Positions 1 through 12,500 of a stretch of DNA of 64,000 bases are shown here, piece after piece. The stretch is from assembly GCF_001039355.2 (NCBI RefSeq), contig NW_019774624.1, forward strand, positions 347,315-411,314, read 5' to 3'. The notes beneath the pieces were generated by a model. The model ran no database searches and was not told the DNA's origin. It was given only the letters and a program-made list of their open reading frames with translations. The stretch is from Lingula anatina. Its lineage: Eukaryota; Brachiopoda; Lingulata; Lingulida; Lingulidae. Each line of letters starts with the position of its first letter. Position 1 is the first letter of the stretch. A program made the translations under genes and the position numbers.

Positions 1-1694
1 CCTATTAAAAAGAAATCAACGCAATTAAATACCTAAATTTAACATTTAGTAATATATTAAGTACAATATGAAATTTATTATGAGGAAGTTGAGACAATTA
101 TCTCTGTTATATCAAGAAAAGCCTTGCAACAAGTGCTTTATCTGAGGCAGACTTAAACCGATTCCAGCAGAAAAAAAACAGAGTGTGCCGGTGTACCATG
201 AAAATCTGACTCCCCCTATGAAATTTTCACTTTTCATTTTTATGGGGGGAGTCAGATTTTCATTATGAAAATCTGACTGGGGGAGTCAGATTTTCATGTT
301 ACACCGTGTTCTATGTGGAGCATTTGTGCAAATGACTGTTGTGACTCTGCACAGAATACAGAATGGTTGCAGCCTATTGTTTGTTCAGGAGACTGCCCAT
401 GGTATTTGAAAAAGTACCTGAACAGAAAATGTTAAAACTTAATAGATACCTATGAAGTACAAGCAAATGCCCAGGCTGTAATGTACTTATAATAAATTAT
501 AAAAGCCAGTTATTTTTCGTGACACAAATAAAATCCACATACAAAATGCTGACTGAAATTAATCTCTCGGACAGCACAAAAAAGCTGCACCTTCAAATAT
601 CTGGTGACCGTCCTTTATTTGACCTACGGCAATGGCTCGATCTCTTTAATGGGGAAATCATCAACTTTTCAGAAACAAAATTTTGGAATTATCATAAAAA
701 TTATCTCTATAAAGCATTTGTGGTGCTTTTACTTTATTGAATAGAACTATAAGGTACTAGTAGCCTGCTTTTCAGTTTTGTGACTACTACATACTCAATA
801 GGAATGTTTTAATTCTAAGAATTTATGTCTCAAAAATACAGTATGACTGTAAAATTCATAAATTTACGCATTGAAAAGATTGAATCATTACTGTTTTCAT
901 TTTCCCTTACATCTTGATCCTCTAGGATTCAGTTACGTATTTGTTAAGATAGACTAAGAATATTTGTTGGATTCTGCTTTGGCAGCAGGAATAATGTCAA
1001 AAACAGTTACAATTTGCAAGAATGACTTAGGAATACTTTATGAATATTAGGATTCAGTGTGATAGAGAAAGCTAGGTGTCTGCCGAATGCACCTACAATT
1101 CTGATTCAAAATTAATGTAATCTCGACTATTCTTCCCCTCACCCTTGCTTTACAGAATCGTATTCTAATTGCGGTAAGATGAATACTTCACAATTCTTAG
1201 ATTAATTTGAGAATACATAGGAATGGCTAAAAATTGCTAGGAATTAGTTACGATATCTAGGAAGGTACCATGGATTTGGTAAGAATTTACTAAAAAATTT
1301 TTTCCATTCAGAGGTCAGGACCAAAATTTTGAACAGCTCAAAACTTTTGACCCGATTTCACAATCTTTCAAACTATGCAAGAACTGAGTATAAATTAGAA
1401 TCAGTTAAAAGCTTAAAGAATTTACCATAATTATAGTAAGAATCTTGGACTTTATCAATTTGTGGCAGTTCATGGAATTCTTAGTCATTGTGGAATAGGG
1501 ATATTAGACTTGTGACTTTATGTGAAACGGCCTAATGGCATTTGTTTGGGTTAAACTTTCATCCAACTCCCTCACCCTTACAAGATTATTTTGAAAATAT
1601 TTCCAAAATACATATTTAAAATAATTTTCTGGAAGTGGACTTAAAATCAACAAACCAAAGTGATAGCTCTCATCTCCTTGTGTGAAACACTCAC
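1..1694. other. Stretch without a recognised gene (3' side of the RBFA-like gene)
   Basis: I see no exon I can support here. The minus-strand RBFA/dsRBD gene should continue into this stretch or beyond the window edge, because its last visible exon ends at a strong GTGAGT donor. The stretch holds a MITE-like palindrome near its left end. It also has a plus-strand open frame (519-740) with a protein-like look but no recognisable family and no clear splice context. Confidence 0.5.
190..306. mobile_element. MITE-like nested palindrome
   Basis: Two adjacent hairpins share the word ATGAAAATCTGACTCCCCC. It lies at 198-216 with its complement at 244-263, and again as a near-perfect hairpin at 265-297. 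The outer flanks GTGTACCATG and CATGTTACAC extend the inverted symmetry to about 190-306. The structure suits a miniature inverted-repeat element without coding capacity. No target-site duplication could be assigned, so the superfamily is unknown. Confidence 0.55.
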
Positions 1695-2939
1695 CTCCAC
1701 AATATCCACATTTCCTGGCTTTCTTTGTCTTTGGTTCTGGTGCCTTCTCTGAAGGCAACTGTTCCTGCACAGATCCTTCCATCTTGTAGGTATCATAGTC
1801 TACATGTTCACCTTCACTGGGCGATGGTTCCCACTTTTCAAAATCTTCACACTTTGAGGTATCAATCATGCTGATGTCATAACGAACATCAGCACCTTTG
1901 GCATTGTTTTTCACTATGTAATCATTATCATGAGTACTGGACATAGAAATCTTTTCAGAACTACACCTCTCTGTTTGTTCATCTTGCTGTCTCTGTTTTG
2001 GATATGAAGCAGTCAAGCAATTCAACACATAATTTTCATCTTCCAGAAATTCTATAGCAGTGGCAGTCATCTTTGTCTTGTATTTGTCTTCTCTTGATTT
2101 CCCATTTTCATTTTTTTTCTTTCTTGGCAATTTTTCATATTTTTTCTTGCTAGGTGCACCTGTAGACTTCTTCCTTGGGACATAAGGATCAGCTTGATAA
2201 TGTTTTGATTCAATGGTTTCAGAAGTTGTTTCCAGTTTCGAGACATGATCAGAGGGTACTTTTTGGCATTGGTGCTTTCCAATATGCCTCTCAATAACGT
2301 AAGCCATCTTGTCCGGAGAAGAGACTGGCTTCTTGATCTTCTTTTGCACCCTTGTTGTAGAAGGTTTACAAATGTCTGGAAAATGGAGCACCGCCATAAA
2401 AGCAGTTTGGGCCGAGTTCTGCACAGCTTCTAATTTGGTGCTCCCTGCACCCTCAAACGTCATATCATTTATTGTTAGGACTGCAACATATGTAGGTTTC
2501 TTTTCCAGTCCATAATTAGAGACAATTCTGTACTGTAATTCCTCCTTACATGGAGCCAAAGAGACCAGAGCCTTTTCTATTGCATTCCATTTTGCGTCGA
2601 CAGAGCTGCCACCAATACCCTTAAATATTTGACCTTTTGCCTTCATGGACACAATAAATACAGGGATATCATTTACCCACTGTATAATAACTTTAGACCA
2701 TTTTACATTTGGTATAGTTTCATCCGGATCTTCACAAATAATAGCACCCTCAGCCTGCAATTCCAAAATTGTCTCCGAGAGACTGTACAAAGAATTATGC
2801 CCATGTTGTGCACAGATTCTGGAATGCTCTGTGGTTGCTTCTGCTTGACTGTGCTCCGAGTTGGTTGTATTTTGTGCAAAGTCTTCGGAAGAATCTGTCC
2901 CCGCTTCTGAGAGACCCCTCTCATCAAAGGGATTGGCCT
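1695..2939 (-). CDS. Large exon with two dsRBD-like domains and a split CxxC knuckle, apparently spliced to RBFA
   Basis: This is one open exon of 1245 nt. The acceptor is TTAAAG|AG and its phase (1) matches the donor of RBFA exon 5 at 3566, giving NGLQ-EANPF at the joint. No in-frame ATG precedes the first dsRBD and the frame closes at a TAA near 2962, so it needs an upstream coding exon. The first dsRBD-like stretch has FIVSMKAKGQIFKGIGGSS followed by an alanine-poor helix. The second is more typical, with KPTYVAVLTINDMTFEGAG and then STKLEAVQNSAQTAF, matching the dsRBD pattern PxYxxxL...EGxGxSKxxAxxxAA. A lysine- and glutamate-rich linker and acidic stretches follow. The exon ends in RKCGYCG at a GTGAGT donor, suggesting a zinc knuckle completed by a further exon. 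An unrelated gene with an unseen first exon is the alternative. Confidence 0.7.
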
Positions 2940-5900
2940 CTTTAAGAACAAAGATATATTGTTAAGTTACACATTACTAGCATTTAAAAAAGTGCTAAAC
3001 AAGCATGACTTACCCTAATTTTGATATTTTTTGTACCTTTGTTTTAGAAAATGGGAAAGTGCATTGAGTATTGGCAAGTGGGAGAAATTTACAACTAAAC
3101 CCAGGAAAAAAACCTATATGCCTTTCTTATGCCTTAAAATCACCAGCATTATGGATTTGAAAAAAAAAATCCTTAACAAACTTATAAATCAATTTTGAGT
3201 AACCTTATCCTATATTCTAATGCAACTCCTTAAATAAGCTGTTTTAGAAATGTGAAAAAAAAAAAAAAAATTAAGACCTAGTGAAGTATAGAATTATATC
3301 CACAGATCTAATAACTTGGCTTGTTGAGAATCCATCTTATTTCTCAAAACACTTGCACAAAGTATTTTATAACATCATCTTATAAGTAATAATTTAAATA
3401 AAATAACCCCATAAGAATTCAAAAAATCCCCTTAAATCGAGTTTTGAAACATAAATAATTATTATACATACAGAAAAATCAGCAGAAAAGTAGTTTATAG
3501 CTACACAGTATATAAAAAGAATAAAATTAGTAAAAATAATCCACAAAAGAAAAATAGTAACATACCTTGCAGTCCATTAATACTGTCACTTTCATATCCC
3601 ACATATTCACTGTCCGTGAAGTCCATCAGGTCTTTGGCCGTGAAACGTTGCGCTAATCTCTCTAATCTACTGTCTTGTGTCTTCCTGAGTTCCCTAACAT
3701 TTCTTTCAGTATGCGTTATCTTTTCTTCGGAAGCACCAATGCCAATTTCCCCCTCGGCTGCTTCGATGAGTGACAAGGTGCTACCCTCATGCTTCAACAT
3801 CTGATGAGTTTTCCTGTCCTGCTCTTTGAACATTTCTGCAAATTTCTTTTGCTGTGCAACATATTCCCTCCAATTGCCCATTCGGATGGTCCTTGTGACA
3901 TCTGGGTGTTCATCCTCTATGGCACATTTTCCATCTTCCCTGGTCTTACACGCAAGGATTTTTTGTATCATGTCATCTCTTCTTATGCCATTTTTGTCAA
4001 ATTTGAAATTATCTAAACTTCCTGGGGTTGTAACAGTTTCTACACCCTTTTCTGCATCAGGTGTGATACGCTTGAGAAATTCTTCTTCCGTTATGTTTTC
4101 TTGTTGGAAGTATGTCTCAACTTCCTTGCGCGCAATGTCAAAGAGATTGTCCGAAGATTTTTCATGTTGTAGGTTGTCTTTTATGAAATAGATAGGAGGA
4201 ACTTTGTGGGTTATATTCCTCTCAGCAAGGAGGCCTCTGTAAAATAAAATGCCATAAACTAAAATCACATTCGTATTTTATATCAACAGATTAAGCATGA
4301 TAAACATTCAAGTAATGAATTAAAAGAAACTTTAGGGGGCTTGCAATAGGGTCATTGACATGTACAAACTGATGCTGCCTAAAGTGGTTCAAAATAAAGA
4401 AACTTAGAACATTTTGAATGCATCTTGTTGAGACTGATAGTAAAAGACATCAAAATATCAGATTTCCTGTGGAAAAAGTAGGGAGAGCATTTTAAAATTT
4501 TAAAAGTATACAGTGGTATGGTAAATAATTATTAAACAAACTGAAGCAGTATTTTTTTTACCTTAAATGCCTATTATGTTGGGTAAGCTTTTCTTGTATA
4601 ACATTATCCCTTTCGGTACCTGTTGCAACCCAATGAACTTTCATAGCGCTAAACTCAATGGGGATGTCAACCTGTTGATCAAATAGAAACAGGTTAAAAT
4701 TCACACTCACACTACTTAAAAAAAAAAAAACTTTGTAAAGTATTAAAACATATATTAGCCTTGTTGGCTCTCAGACTGAACAGTCAACAAAACTGTTAAT
4801 GCTGGTCTTATAATATTAAAAGAAATAAGACTTGAAGAGAACAGATTAAAAAAAAAATGGCAGGGGACAAAATATTTTTTTCTGTCAAACGGTTCAATCT
4901 TTAGCATTCAGTTTGGAGAGATGGATATAAAGCTTTATAGCCCCAATTTTATGTAGGAGAATCATGAGAATTACTTGAAGAGGCCATTCGATTTTGGTTG
5001 GTACATACAATATGGCCTTATGGGCAGAAGTCATACCTGGAGCAAGTTTTGGTTACTTTGGTTGCTTTGCATAAAAGTTGTCCATTTTTAATATTATCTC
5101 ATGAAAAAATTATAAATTTCTTGAACACATTACTTCTTTGGGATTTCCCTGTTNNNNNNNNNNNNNNNNNNNNNNNNNNNNNNNNNNNNNNNNNNNNNNN
5201 NNNNNNNNNNNNNNNNNNNGTGATTGCTGCCCTCAGGACAACAATCATTTGAGGGTTGTTCTGGTGATAATTGTACTTGAGGTGCCCCAAACAGATAAAA
5301 ATCTGGGGGTGGGTTCAAGTCTGGCGAATGCAGTGCCCACTCAATGTTACAATTTCCGCTGATCAGTCACTAATAAAATCTCTCTCTCAGCCAGGCTGTG
5401 GAGTCATTTGATGTGTGGTACCACTTTCCATCTTGATCTATCCCTCTGAATCCTCCCAGTGATGTCCAAAACTTCCTCAGTACTGCCACATTGTGATTTC
5501 AGGAGAGACTGATTGGTACGAAATGTGATGTTGAGTGAGCATGGAATTCACCAAACTTGACCCCCCCTCCCTAATTTTTTTTCTGTGGGTATATCTCAGA
5601 GATAAAGTGCACCAAACAATTGGTGAACTGAAGGTTACAATCACAGCCAATATCAGGGCAATCCCCAAAGAGGAATGTGTTTGATAAATTGGCAGTTTTT
5701 TTAGAGACACAGGATTTAATAAAATTTTCATGGGTTTTGTTTTTTGGGTCACCCTGTAACATGCAATTAATAAGTGCAGCACCTTCACAGCTATTATCAA
5801 CTGTGGCTGGTTTCCACTCACTGATACTTAGTTCTGAGGCAAGGTTTAAGAGTGGGTGAGGGTGGGTGGATCTCTTGTCTGACAAGATAAGAGAAAAATC

Positions 5901-7721
5901 TCCCACCCTGACATTTTCAAAATTGATAGAATTTCTCCTATAGGACATCCTGTAAGAAATTTTAGTAAAGGTAGTTCAGACCCTGACTCATTGTGCCTAA
6001 CCTTAGCAATGTGCACATCTTCCAATTCGTCCCCAAGCTGTCCACTGTTGATGATATCAGAGATGTGAGCATGCATGTTGGCTGCTGCCTTGAGAGCTTT
6101 CTGTTTTGCTTGTTCGGTGGAGGAACTTCTGGTGTTCATGTTTTCCATAAGAGACTTGCTCTGGAAATACAAAATAAAAAGTGATGTGAGGGGTGAAGAA
6201 GAATATGTCCTTCATCAAAAGGCTATACCTGCTTGTGGAGCAGGTGAAAATAAAGATAACTTAGATAACTTTGAATTAGATTGCAAGTATATGACTTCCT
6301 ATTGCAAAGTTCAGTTCACGGTGGAAAGTAGGCAAAAGGTCAATTTTAAGGTCACAGTTAGATAGCCAGTATATGACTTCCTATTCAGGTTCAATAGTAA
6401 CTATGGGTGTATCTCTGCCAGTTTTGGAGATATAAGGGAAAGAAAATTTGCAAAGTTCAGGGGATGATGAAAAATAGGCCAAAGGTCAATTATAAGGTCA
6501 CAGTTAGATTGCCAGTACATGACTGCCTATTCAAGTTCAAAAGTAACTATGGGCCTATCTCTGCTAATTTTGGAGTTAGGTCACATTTTATTTTCGCCAC
6601 TTAATATTGCGACATTGTACTATTTGATATAGCGAAACTTGTAAACCCTATGGAAAACAAAAAAGGGCACACCTCCAGTGTTGTGCATGACAAGCTCTAT
6701 GTGGTTTCTAGCATTAACAGTTCCAGAATTAGAGAGTTTTCTGTTTCGGCATCTAATGGCTGCTTTCCCCATGAAAATGCACTGATTGACCCCAAACTTA
6801 TGAAGATGAAAGATGACCCTAAGTGTAACACCTGTCCATAATATTATAGGTCTGGTCTGTGTAGTTTCTAAAAAAAACGCACAACATAAAAGTTTTTTGC
6901 AAAAATTTCCTATTTAAGAAAAATTTGGCCCGTTTGACCTCGAATTAGAGGTCTAAGGTCAAATCCAAGGGCATATTTGAAATCTCCACATATGACTTTC
7001 ATTCAGCCATCTGTAGAAATTTTTTTCCATTATTCCTTCAGTTTGGGAGATATTAAGCATTCAATTTTGCAAATTAGACCCTTGCACCAGCAAAGCCCAA
7101 AATTTACGTGGAATGAGTTGAGATTATATGTGACCTAAATCCAAGAGATGGGTACACAGGCTCTTGTAGTCTAGGAGAAGCGGCAATGGTGACATAGTGG
7201 CGGAGCCGATGGATATGGCAGACGAAACAGGTTGGGACTAAAACCATGTGTACCACTAGTGCCAATGCTGAGTGTGTTAACAAATTGATTTTGTTTGGAA
7301 TTAAGATATTAGAAAATAAATTTATTTGGCATAGACCTGTACTTGAGTTAATTCTACCATTTTACAAAATGTGTTCAACTTGGTCATTATTCAAATATAT
7401 TTTACCCTTATAAATAAAAATAAATCATACAGTAACTAATTATACAGACCATTTAAAGACTATTTAAGACACTTTTATTAAACTTACCATTTCAATCACT
7501 CTATACTTTATATACATCATAAGTCTTGCGACAATATGAATACTGATTAAATCTTGTAACCAACATAAATATAATAAAGAAAATAGTCTTAAATCAACAA
7601 CTATGCCACTTACTTTGGCTATGTGGTCAGGAAACCAGTTTTTATTCCTGAAAGAGATAAACGATGAATGTGAACTGGGAGCTTGATGATGTGACACACA
7701 CACGCATAATTTATATACTAG

Positions 7722-7770
<49 letters not shown>

Positions 7771-9259
7771 GCTATTATAAGACAGCTTTTTGAGGATTTG
7801 GTCATTTTTTTAAAGTCATTACACCCAGACTTTATGAAAGGTGTTGGACCATCTGACATGCACGACAAATTTCGTCACGTGACCTCCATACATGGCTACA
7901 AATACTGCTCTCAGGATACTTGAGTTTGAAGTTGATTTTAACATCATTTAAAGCCTCTATACTAAAAAAAGTTTGAAATTTCAAATTGACTTTTTATTTT
8001 AATGTCTCATAATTCAGGGTTTTGTTATTATCATTATTGTTTGATTTTTAATTATGTGGTCAATATTGAAATTTTTTAGATATATTTTGTACAGACACAT
8101 ACACACACATAAAATAGCTGAATAAATTTATTATTTATGTTTAGCACCTTGTGCATTTATACTTCTTCACCCTAAAATATGAATGGGAATATTATAATCA
8201 GTACTAGTGTGTGTAAAAATTATCCTAAAAAAAAACAACAAAAAACCAAGACTCACAAATGTAAAACCAAAATTCACAAAACTTGCATGTCATGGCACTG
8301 CCACCATCTATGTTTATAATCTGATTTTTATGTATTATAAACAGTACGTGTAAAAAAATCATCCTGGCCCCATTCCACAAAGAATCTTAAATCTGCAGTT
8401 GACTAGCTGAAGCTGAGTGACCTAGCTAGGTCGACTATGCTGCATCATCTAGGAATGTTTCACAAAGAATCTCAAGTCCCAGCTCGGTGTGCTTACCGCA
8501 TTTGACTGACACAAGAAACTCCTCTTCAAAAATGAGGCGTAAAAATACCTAAAGTTTCACTACACATGACATTTCATGGCCTCTTTCGACCACGAACGAA
8601 CAATAAAAATAAGTCAAAACAAAGTTTACTTTTGAGCTTGAAACAATTACAGAATGTAGTGTTTTAATACTGACCAGTATACATGTTTACAAAAATATAA
8701 TAAAGTTTTCTAATGACTTGTATCATAGAAGTACTTCTATGCTTGTATCTATTACTTCTCAAGATACATTATTGCAGATGACGGAAAAGCCGTCACAACT
8801 AGTGCCATTCTTGGAGATGATAAAATGGTGTATACGAAAAAGGAGCCATGCGCATTAAGACTATGAAGTCAAGTCGGACTTTTGCAGAGTCCCCGCATAT
8901 TTTTATGGCTCCAGGTTCTTTCTGAGCCTTTTTTTCTTCATTCAACAGAGGTGTTTAAGTCTGATTCTGGTAACTTCATACATCGGATTTACGAACGGAA
9001 GGATGTAGGCTGGAAAAATGAAGGTAGCTAAGTGTACACAGGCAAATCAACTAATTCACATTGCAACTTACTTTTTCTTACCCTTTACTGTTTTCTCGAC
9101 CATCTTTGCTGCTTTTTTCAGCATTGTGTTATTTTTCATTAGAACAATTGAGCAATGGAGCGGGCGAATTGTGTTACATTTACAAACAACACCATGTTGT
9201 GACGAAAGTTGGTAAAATCCACCTAAAATCCCTCTCCCTCGTGGTAAGGACGCAGCCAT
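1695..9259 (-). CDS. RBFA: Mitochondrial ribosome-binding factor A, RBFA-like, with dsRBD-like C-terminal extension (3' partial)
   Basis: RBFA binds the mitochondrial small-subunit rRNA and helps mature the mitoribosome. Six exons join in phase: 9072-9259, 7614-7647, 6002-6160, 4562-4671, 3566-4236 and 1695-2939. The start at 9259 is the first ATG in its frame and has a strong AAACATGG context. The basic N-terminus suits mitochondrial import, and its RPLHCS and KKxxK words recall the vertebrate RBFA leader. Exons 3-5 give the KH-like RbfA core at about residues 85-185: ELEDVHIAK, then FSAMKVHWVATG (vertebrate FSACRAYWKTT), then HLRGLLAERNITHKVPPIYFIKDN split across exons 4 and 5 (vertebrate MRHLL...LRNVPPIVFVQD). 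Exon 5 adds an acidic, charged tail. Exon 6 adds two dsRBD-like domains and is described separately. The last visible donor (GTGAGT) cuts a CxxC motif, so the gene continues past 1695. The RBFA identity is strong; the exon 6 link is inferred. Confidence 0.85.
5154..5219. other. Assembly gap (66 N)
   Basis: A run of N lies inside the intron between RBFA exons 3 and 4. It does not interrupt a recognised exon. Confidence 0.99.
6278..6580. repeat. Degenerate tandem repeat, about 145-bp unit
   Basis: Three partial units share the phrases CCAGTATATGACTTCCTATT, CAAAAGGTCAATTTTAAGGT and CTATGGGTGTATCTCTGCC, each with small changes. They begin near 6278, 6361 and 6506. The repeat is intronic in the RBFA-like gene. 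No coding role is seen. Confidence 0.6.
7725..7768. repeat. (GT)n microsatellite
   Basis: Uninterrupted GT repeat of about 22 units in an RBFA intron. The histidine-threonine peptide it encodes on the minus strand is an artefact of the repeat. Confidence 0.95.
7826..7876 (+). mobile_element. Solo terminus of a CAGACTTTA-type inverted-repeat transposon
   Basis: About 50 bp beginning CAGACTTTATGAAAGG and ending GACAAATTTCGTC match, at roughly four bases in five, the reverse complement of the right end of the 1.3-kb element at 15092-16400. No matching second end was found nearby, so this is a decayed or solo terminus. Confidence 0.5.
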
Positions 9260-9551
9260 GTTTGTTTCGGGCTGCGGGCTTTTCTCCTCTTGAATGGACA
9301 AAATTATTCAAACAAATCACTTTACATCACCAAAAATAAAATAATAATAAACAAACATTTTTTCTAAACATACACCTAGTATTCATCACATATTTTGCCT
9401 AAATTTGCTTGTAAGGGCTTAAAGGATGAGAAAGAAACCAGAGGCATTAACTGCTTGCCTGTTATCCGCTCTCAACTTCCGGAGTCAACACGTCTGCTCA
9501 AGAAGTGACTCCGGTGCTCTTTTCGGTTTTCGTTTTGGATATTATTGAACC
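9260..9551. promoter_or_regulatory. Shared bidirectional promoter region of RBFA and TCF25
   Basis: Only 292 bp separate the ATG of RBFA (minus, 9259) from the ATG of TCF25 (plus, 9552), so both transcription starts and both 5' UTRs must fit here unless there are upstream non-coding exons. An ETS/GABP-type core ACTTCCGG lies at 9475-9482; such sites are common in TATA-less promoters of mitochondrial and housekeeping genes. I see no TATA box near either start. Confidence 0.65.
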
Positions 9552-12500
9552 ATGTCTACTAGGGCATTAAGAAAACTTCAAGGGGGGTCAGATATTGTGG
9601 TTCCAGAGATAAGTGACGATGACAGTGGAAATGAAGAAATAAAACTGACGGCTAGTACTACGAAGAAAAAGAAGAAGAACAAGCCAGATGCCCCTGCAAA
9701 TCCATTTGATATAGTGAGTTAAAGCATGGTGTACAAAATCTTTGAAAGTACCCTTTGTGTGTCAAACAGAAATTTCAAATATTAAAACTAGTTATAATTT
9801 TCTATCCAGATTGAGGTTACGTGTGTGTGTTGTATGTTAACACAATATTTATGCGTTAATTAGCATTCCTGTTTACGATTTTTCATTTGTACGCTGTGCT
9901 AATCCATGAAAGCAGAGGCCTCAAAAAGTGTAAAATGACCACCAGTTTGTGCACCCACTGCAATGCTGGGGCTCTCCAAATTTATCTTAATTACCTCTAA
10001 TCTCCAAAACTGGCAGTCCTGTGTGCTGACAAGTAATCTGGTCAATGGAGCTATGAGAAGGTTTGATGCATATGCTTGTCTACCAGCTCATGCTATGTGT
10101 GCTGGCTTTTGTTTGAGTGTGTGTGTGTGTGTGTGTGTGTGTTTTTTGGGGGGGGCATCACTGATTTTAACCAAATAGATGGTAAATTTATGTAAGTCAT
10201 GTTTTTAGTAATCTGTGCCCACCTTCAGTTAAATGCAGATGATGATGATGTGGATGATGAAAATAATGAAGACAAGGAAGGAGATGCTGTGGAAGCAAGC
10301 GATGCCCACTTACCAGTACTAGACAAAGACACCAAGGTCTCCATCCAGGAACAGACAAAGAAAAAAAAGAAGAAAAAAAAGAAAAAGAAGCAGCACGATC
10401 CAGATGATAATAAACATAAGGAGGAGGTAGAAAATGTAGTCCCAAGCTTTCTGATTATTTATTATTATTTGATTTTAAGAGGCACTGTAACTATCAATAT
10501 CTTTATCAACTACTTGTAGTGTAAGTCAGTGTAAAAAACCGTAACGTCATAAGAGTAACTGGAAATTATAAGATACCCATTTGAGATAGTGTATGTACCA
10601 TTTGAAAATCTAGTTATGAATTTTATGTTCAGAAATTGAATTAAAGAAAAAATTGTTAACACTTAATGGAACAAAGAGTATAGTTTTAAACAATCATTAA
10701 GCACACATTAGCCACTTGTTAAATTATCTACAGAAGAGTGCATGTGATGCTTTTTGATCATTTAAAACAGATAATTGCCATTTATTTGTGTTGTCCAAAA
10801 TAATTTATCATAAACCACTGTTTTGACACAGTTATTAATCGTACTTATATCAGAAGTCAGTGCTCAGGGTGTTGGAGGAATTTCTAAAAGCAAACTTATA
10901 ATATGGGTGAAGAACTTCTTAATTTTCCCAGATTGTTTCAGAGTTAATGTCAACTTGACAAGTGTCAGGAAAGGAGGATCAAATGCCATTCACCCAGGAA
11001 AATTCATTAAGTATTAGTTTTTCAAGGTAAAATCTTACATTGGGCACCTTCAGTATCTTTATGTTGGTAAACAATTTTTTTTTCATTTATGAAACATTGC
11101 TAGGTGACAGATGAAGTAGAGGCCAGTGTCAGAGAAGTAAATGAAATCTTGGGAGAGTTGCCAGTTTCACAGCCTGGTGGTGACAACAGCCATGTTCACA
11201 TGGACACAAGGGCCTTACTCACTGTTGAACACAGGTAGTGACTTCAAAACTTTGAATTAACGATAAAAATAATTGTAATAATTTTTAAATGAACTTAGTT
11301 TTTTTTTAAACATTCTGTGATTTTTGGATTTGATTATGCAAAAAAAAGTAGAATCCTAGTTGTTTTCAACCTAGTATTAGTATAATGATCAAATATTATT
11401 TGATCATGAATTCTTTACTTGTTTGCTTTAAAAAGGGAAAAAGAAATGATTAACTGAGAGAATTTTTTTTACATATAATATATTATTATTGGTAAGAAAA
11501 TTTACTAGTTTTGTTATTATATTAACTTAGAGTTGTTTTTTTATAATTTTTGTTTCAAAATTATTTAATTATTTGCAGAAATTTGAATTCTGAGAATGAA
11601 ATGAGGAGAATATTTGGTTCTAGAGTGGTTCAAACAGAACAGAGGTACTTTCATGAATTGTTGCTATAATAATAACAGTATTATCATGAAATTCAAGGTT
11701 TAAAGAATAGTTTAAAAGAACTTTTTTTTAAAGTTAAAATTAAAAAATTTAATTTTTGGTATCGCCCAAGCTCCTGGCATATATTTTTTGTGATTTGATT
11801 TCAAAATTTGAAATAAAAAAAATAATAATAATTAACTTATAATATTACAGTGCATTTGGATATATAACTAAAAGTAGAATTTAGGCAAAAAAGATTTTTA
11901 AAAATTGAGTAGTAAATAATAAATGATTAATAAATAAAGCTACAGAATATGTCAAATGTAAAAGAAAATACAAGAAGCATCTTGGCATTGCAAGTTACAG
12001 TGCTTAATTTAAAATGCTTTGAGCAAAAATGTTCATTAGTTTAGTAGTTGGATCATAAATGAAAATTATCAAACACAAGCCGAAATACTTTCATACTGTT
12101 TGCTGAGGGCCAACCATCAGACTGATGTGAGTGACGACTGACATAAGCTGATGGTATAAATTTATTTTGGCTTGTGTTTGATAATATTCATTTATTAAAA
12201 TGCTTTGTTTAAAAGCTGTGTCATTAAATGTCATACCAGGAGACGTGGAGGGCGTGGCCAGAGAAGTTACCAGAGGTCTACTTGGCTTGCTCAACCCAGG
12301 GAGAACTGGCCCCCCATTGGCAAGATAGGTAAGCTGTCTGGACCTTCAACTTAGTTACTAATCACTGGTCACTTGGACTACAGCTGTAGTAGACACCCAG
12401 AAACTAAAGTATTTGATTCACTGGTCACTTGGACTACAGATGTAGCAGACACCCAGAAACTAAAGTATTTGATTCACTGGTCACTTGGACTACAGATGTA

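Noticed and set aside
519-740. Plus-strand open frame of 73 codons with protein-like composition
   Set aside because: No family motif, a non-ATG first codon, no convincing flanking splice sites and AT-rich context. It could be a fragment of something but cannot be supported.
5477-5948. Minus-strand open frames downstream of RBFA exon 3
   Set aside because: The RBFA exon ends at the donor at 6001, and joining to the next conserved exon (4671) restores the RBFA match. These frames lie in the intron and match nothing recognised.
8361-8480. Twofold word CACAAAGAATCT with a central CTAGCTAGG palindrome
   Set aside because: May be a decayed repeat, but the ends are direct rather than inverted and no element boundary could be set.
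9018-9339. Plus-strand open frames over RBFA exon 1
   Set aside because: Antisense shadows of the RBFA N-terminal exon.
10197-10445. Minus-strand histidine/serine-rich frame
   Set aside because: Antisense of the acidic and lysine-rich TCF25 exon 2.
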